Source of the DNA: Synechococcus sp. PROS-9-1
GTDB lineage: Bacteria > Cyanobacteriota > Cyanobacteriia > PCC-6307 > Cyanobiaceae
DNA length: 64,000 bases
Direction: 5' to 3'
Assembly: GCF_014279775.1 (NCBI RefSeq)
Contig: NZ_CP047961.1
Coordinates: 1,860,001 to 1,924,000, forward strand
The notes below the pieces were generated by a model. The model saw only the letters and a program-made list of their open reading frames with translations. It did no database searches and was not told where the DNA came from. Position 1 is the first letter of the stretch, and each line of letters opens with the position of its first letter. Shown here one piece after another: positions 60,742 to 64,000 of this stretch. The position numbers were made by a program, and so were the translations under genes.

Positions 60742-61223
60742 AAAAGAGATGCATCACATCGGCTCTACTGCTTTGCTTCGTCGCTTTGGGGTGCAGTCAA
60801 AACGGCATCCGCCCCATGTCCCGGGTCGGGGCATCGCTACGTCGCAGCGCCGAGAGCAGGCGCCTTCCCTCGATGGGACAACGTTGGCTCGCCAGCCTGG
60901 CCAGTCGTAACGGAAGAGAGCGCGTGGAGCTGATTGACCTGAGTAACGACACACCGGTGCCACTGAATGGGATCAATCAGGCCGATTCCCAAACCATCAG
61001 CCTCAGCGTGAGTGGGGATGGTCAGAGGATCGCCCTAGTCCGCCAACGCGAAGAACGAACCGAATTAATGCTCTACCGACGCAATGCCAGCGCGTTGCAA
61101 CGCCTGCCCATTAATCCGCCTGGAGTACCCCGTTCCGTAAGCCTCAATGGAAATGGCCGACTACTCGCCGTTCAGGTGAGCCGAAGAGGGCGTTGGGATG
61201 TGGACTTAATTCGACTCCCCTAA
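60738..61223 (+). CDS. TolB-like propeller lipoprotein, second of a pair
   Basis: 161 aa. Lipobox FVALGC near residue 19, blades RWLASLASRNGRERVELIDL, SVSGDGQRIALVRQREERTE, SLNGNGRLLAVQVSRRGRWD. Sequence and layout follow the preceding gene, so they arose by tandem duplication, and each has too few blades for a full propeller; they may pair. Confidence 0.85.
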   Translation: MKKRCITSALLLCFVALGCSQNGIRPMSRVGASLRRSAESRRLPSMGQRWLASLASRNGRERVELIDLSNDTPVPLNGINQADSQTISLSVSGDGQRIALVRQREERTELMLYRRNASALQRLPINPPGVPRSVSLNGNGRLLAVQVSRRGRWDVDLIRLP

Positions 61224-61460
61224 TCAGGGAATCAGCCCTGCCCAATGCAAAAAGGTGTCACCACTGAGCGCCTCCGTAAGCAGCACAGCTAAAAATCCGA
61301 TCATGGCGAAGCGCCCATTGATCCGCTCGGCATAGGCGCTCCAACCAAAGGCAGGCACATCTTTTGTTGTGGCACTGGTTGAGGCACTGGTCTCTAGAGC
61401 GGTCGATGCAGAGGAGGGCTCCTCAGGCGTGCGATCCATGGCTTGATCAGACTGATTCAT
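61224..61460 (-). CDS. High-light-inducible (Hli) chlorophyll-binding protein
   Basis: 78 aa. A disordered Ser/Thr/Ala N-terminus, then FGWSAYAERINGRFAMIGFL with the ExxNGRxAMIGF chlorophyll-binding helix. Hli proteins protect against excess light. Its start overlaps the stop of the ABC transporter gene by 4 bp, so it is cotranscribed with it. Confidence 0.94.
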   Translation of the reverse strand: MNQSDQAMDRTPEEPSSASTALETSASTSATTKDVPAFGWSAYAERINGRFAMIGFLAVLLTEALSGDTFLHWAGLIP

Positions 61461-63445
61461 GGTTGATAGCTACTGGCGGGGATCAGGCTCCAATCGCCAT
61501 CCCCCCGCAGTTCAAGCACGTTGTCATGGAAGTGCTTGAGGGAAGGACGATGGCCAACACTAATAAAGGAGAGATCTCGATCTACGAGCAACTCATAAAG
61601 CTGCTTCTCTGTCTTCACATCAAGGGCACTGGTCGCCTCATCCAAGACCACAAAACTCGGAGAGTTCAACAACAACCGTCCAAAGGCCAATCGCTGCTGT
61701 TCTCCTAGGGAAAGAATTCGAGGCCAATCCTGCTTGATATCCAAATCGGGATAACGGGTCACTAGCTTCTGCAAGCTGACCTGCTCAAGCACGCTTCGCA
61801 GCTGCTCATCACTAAAACGATTCTCATCTGCTGGGTAACAAAGCTGCTCTCTGAGCGAGCCCAATAACATATAAGGCTTCTGAGGGATAAACAGGAGATC
61901 ACCCATCGATGGCCTCTCCACGCTGCCCCGAGTGGGTTCCCAAAGGCCACTAATCATCCGCAGGAGTGAGGTCTTTCCGCATCCGGATGGCCCAACAACT
62001 AACAACTTGTCGTGGTCACCAATATCAATGGTGAGATCTTCAATGACCGGAGTCTTTCCATTAGGAGGGTAGAGGTCGGCAGAACGAATCACGATGCTGT
62101 TACTTCCAGGAACCACGCGGCTGTTGCTACTAGGAGCCTGCTTGCTCACCTGCTCAATCTTGGTTTGGAATCCCTCGAGACGACTAATCCCTGCAGCGAA
62201 CTGAGCAAGTTGCTCAATTCGAGCCACAATAAAGAACAACGATCCCTCCACCATATTGAAAGCAAAGTTGGCCTGATTGAACACGCCAAAATCAATCTCA
62301 CCGGCAAAACACACCGGAGCCATCACTAAAAAGGGCAGAAAAACTCCTGCGTAGGAGACCGATCGACGCATGACATCGATGATCACCTGCCAAATGATCA
62401 GGAGGTTGAAGTTTTTAACAACCGAGCCAAGACGTCGGTACGACTCTTGCTTTTCTTGCCCCTCCCCCGAGTAAAAAGCGATCGATTCAGCGTTGTCCCT
62501 GATATGAAACAAGCCATAGCGGAAATCAGCTTCATAGCGAAGCTGATCGTAATTAATTCTGACCAGGTTTCGTCCTGAAACAATCAGCAAAGTTGTGGCA
62601 ACTGCTGAATAGCCAAACAAGGTGAAAGTAAGCCTTGAACTGATACTCCATAGCACTAAGATATTGAGCGAAAATGTTAGAAGCGCATCAAAGAGGCCCA
62701 GAGCAAGGCTTAAGCTTTGTGCCGTGAAAGACTCCGTATCTTGAGTAATTCTCTGGTCAGGGTTATCAACATCAGTTTCGTCTTCACTATTAGGGTTGAG
62801 AACATAATAAGCCTTATTTTTCATGTAATCGCCAATCAACGATTTAGACAGCCACTCTCTCCAAATAATCCCCAGCTTTGCGGTGATATAAACCTGAGTC
62901 ACCCGAATCGGAAGGGCGATCACAAAACAGGCCCCATAAATTGCCAATCGTCCATAAAAGCCTCCTTGGTCCTTATCAACCAAGGCATTCGTAATGTCTC
63001 GGTAAATAAATCCAATCCCCGTATTAATTCCGTTAACAGCAAGCAACATGAATACGATCGTCGCTAGCAAGCCCCAATTGAGCCAACGCCGTTGGCGCAA
63101 TTGCTGACGGAAAGCCACGAAACTGGCCAAACCAACCAGAAAGAGCGCCACAAAAGCCACGCCCCACCAACTTGACCAAATCGTGGCGATCGTTCCTGAA
63201 ACACCAGAGAGATATTTCTCCGTTAAGTCCGGCTGAAACCGATCCAGGCTGCGGATCAATGCGGTAAGCACCGCAAGCACCAAACCGCCCACACAAAAGA
63301 GAAGGCACACCAACAGCCAAATGAACTGCCATCCGCTGGCCTGATCAAGCGGCAAAAAGAAGGGTTGGGCCAGGTGACGCAGCTTGGCCAGCTGATTACG
63401 CAGATTTTTAAATGGGCCGTTGCTGGCGAACGAAGACGCTGTCAT
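61457..63445 (-). CDS. ABC transporter, fused permease-ATPase (SbmA/BacA/ABCD-like)
   Basis: 662 aa from ATG 63445 (MTASSFASNGPFKNLRNQLA); the longer frame is not needed. Six membrane segments in residues 20-330; a cytoplasmic DNAESIAFYSGEGQEKQ motif as in the ABCD family; ATPase with GPSGCGKTS, LSLGEQQRLAFGR and VLDEATSALD. The substrate is unknown; relatives carry peptides, vitamin B12 or fatty acids. Confidence 0.88.
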   Translation of the reverse strand: MTASSFASNGPFKNLRNQLAKLRHLAQPFFLPLDQASGWQFIWLLVCLLFCVGGLVLAVLTALIRSLDRFQPDLTEKYLSGVSGTIATIWSSWWGVAFVALFLVGLASFVAFRQQLRQRRWLNWGLLATIVFMLLAVNGINTGIGFIYRDITNALVDKDQGGFYGRLAIYGACFVIALPIRVTQVYITAKLGIIWREWLSKSLIGDYMKNKAYYVLNPNSEDETDVDNPDQRITQDTESFTAQSLSLALGLFDALLTFSLNILVLWSISSRLTFTLFGYSAVATTLLIVSGRNLVRINYDQLRYEADFRYGLFHIRDNAESIAFYSGEGQEKQESYRRLGSVVKNFNLLIIWQVIIDVMRRSVSYAGVFLPFLVMAPVCFAGEIDFGVFNQANFAFNMVEGSLFFIVARIEQLAQFAAGISRLEGFQTKIEQVSKQAPSSNSRVVPGSNSIVIRSADLYPPNGKTPVIEDLTIDIGDHDKLLVVGPSGCGKTSLLRMISGLWEPTRGSVERPSMGDLLFIPQKPYMLLGSLREQLCYPADENRFSDEQLRSVLEQVSLQKLVTRYPDLDIKQDWPRILSLGEQQRLAFGRLLLNSPSFVVLDEATSALDVKTEKQLYELLVDRDLSFISVGHRPSLKHFHDNVLELRGDGDWSLIPASSYQP

Positions 63446-63470
63446 GACCCCATTCTCACAAGCCAAACCT

Positions 63471-63812
63471 TCATCCGGGAGGCCAATCCAGGGAACGCCC
63501 ACCAATCACATGGACGTGCAGGTGGAACACGGTCTGACCTGCACCCTCTCCGCTGTTAATCACCGTTCGCCAATCCCTTAATCCTTCTTGCTTAGCAACC
63601 TTCGCAGCCACCACCAACAGATGCCCAAGCAGCTCCTCATCCGCTATCTCCGCTTCGCGCAAGCTCTCTAGTGGTTTGCGTGGAATCACCAGCACATGGA
63701 CAGGAGCGGCCGGAGCAACGTCACGGAATGCCAAACAGCTGTCATCGCTGTACACCTCATCGCAGGGAATCTCTCCACGCAAGATGCGGGCAAAAATCGT
63801 GTCACCAGCCAT
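63471..63812 (-). CDS. HIT family nucleotide hydrolase
   Basis: 113 aa from the ATG at 63812 (MAGDTIFARILRGEIPCDEV). The HIT motif HLHVHVIGG is at the C-terminus. It hydrolyses purine nucleoside phosphoramidates such as AMP-lysine. Confidence 0.94.
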   Translation of the reverse strand: MAGDTIFARILRGEIPCDEVYSDDSCLAFRDVAPAAPVHVLVIPRKPLESLREAEIADEELLGHLLVVAAKVAKQEGLRDWRTVINSGEGAGQTVFHLHVHVIGGRSLDWPPG

Positions 63813-63881
63813 GGTCACAACCCTGGGCAAAACAGTGGATGAGACGGGTGGGGCATCAGATGCTTACCCCGCAACCATCCA

Positions 63882-64000
63882 ATGCTGGCACGCTGCTCAA
63901 GTGCATCCATTCAAGGAATGGAGGCGCTTCCCGTCACGGTGGAAGTGGATCTAGCCCCAGGGCTACCCGGCTTGCAGCTTGTGGGACTTCCAGATGCTGC
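63882..64000 (+). CDS. comM: ComM/YifB Mg-chelatase-like ATPase, 5' part only
   Basis: The ATG at 63882 opens MLARCSSASIQGMEALPVTV, then EVDLAPGLPGLQLVGLPDAA, running off the window. This is the N-terminal Lon-like domain of ComM, the branch-migration helicase used in natural transformation. Confidence 0.88.
   Translation, partial: MLARCSSASIQGMEALPVTVEVDLAPGLPGLQLVGLPDA

Overview
The window comes from a marine picocyanobacterium of the Synechococcus/Prochlorococcus type. Evidence read directly: a permuted two-piece tmRNA gene encoding the tag ANNIVRFSRQAAPVAA, psbX, a Ycf66 protein, a high-light-inducible (Hli) protein, and compact core genes (smc, accC, msrB, HIT, comM) at the right end. 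The strain is not identified.

Layout. (1) 1-16.6 kb, minus strand: four very large, Ala/Ser/Thr/Asp/Gly-rich repeat proteins (one cut by the window edge), interleaved with two small paralogous acidic proteins and one ribbon-helix-helix-like protein. One large protein carries five near-identical 264-bp tandem repeats; another contains an inserted C-type-lectin-like domain. (2) 17.5-27.4 kb: an RTX-type calcium-binding protein, then a type I secretion operon on the minus strand (HlyD-like fusion protein, HetC-like ABC exporter with a cNMP-binding domain and a degenerate C39 domain, SurA/parvulin-like isomerase, helical protein), and a divergent winged-helix regulator with a small membrane protein. 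(3) 27.4-35 kb: a low-density accessory region of small secreted proteins, duplicated ORFs, primase and terminase-like remnants and recurring ATTACGTCA sites. (4) 35.1-39.0 kb: a second large adhesin whose C-terminal third belongs to the same repeat family as the 1-16 kb proteins. (5) 39.0-47.4 kb: integrase remnant, terminase-like gene, secreted nuclease pair, a four-gene operon with an SF1 helicase-nuclease (candidate defence system), and an intact tyrosine recombinase abutting ssrA, which marks one end of the island. (6) 47.9-64 kb: ordinary core genome.

Working model (inference): the T1SS operon exports the RTX protein and the giant repeat proteins, which share a conserved C-terminal stretch of about 50 residues that could be the secretion signal. 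Several of these genes share a TATACG-containing palindromic motif at fixed distances upstream (291 bp for two divergent genes, 185-187 bp for two others), suggesting one cell-surface regulon. The giant proteins would form an extracellular coat or adhesin layer. The 28-47 kb part looks like layered remains of satellite or tycheposon-like elements inserted at ssrA.
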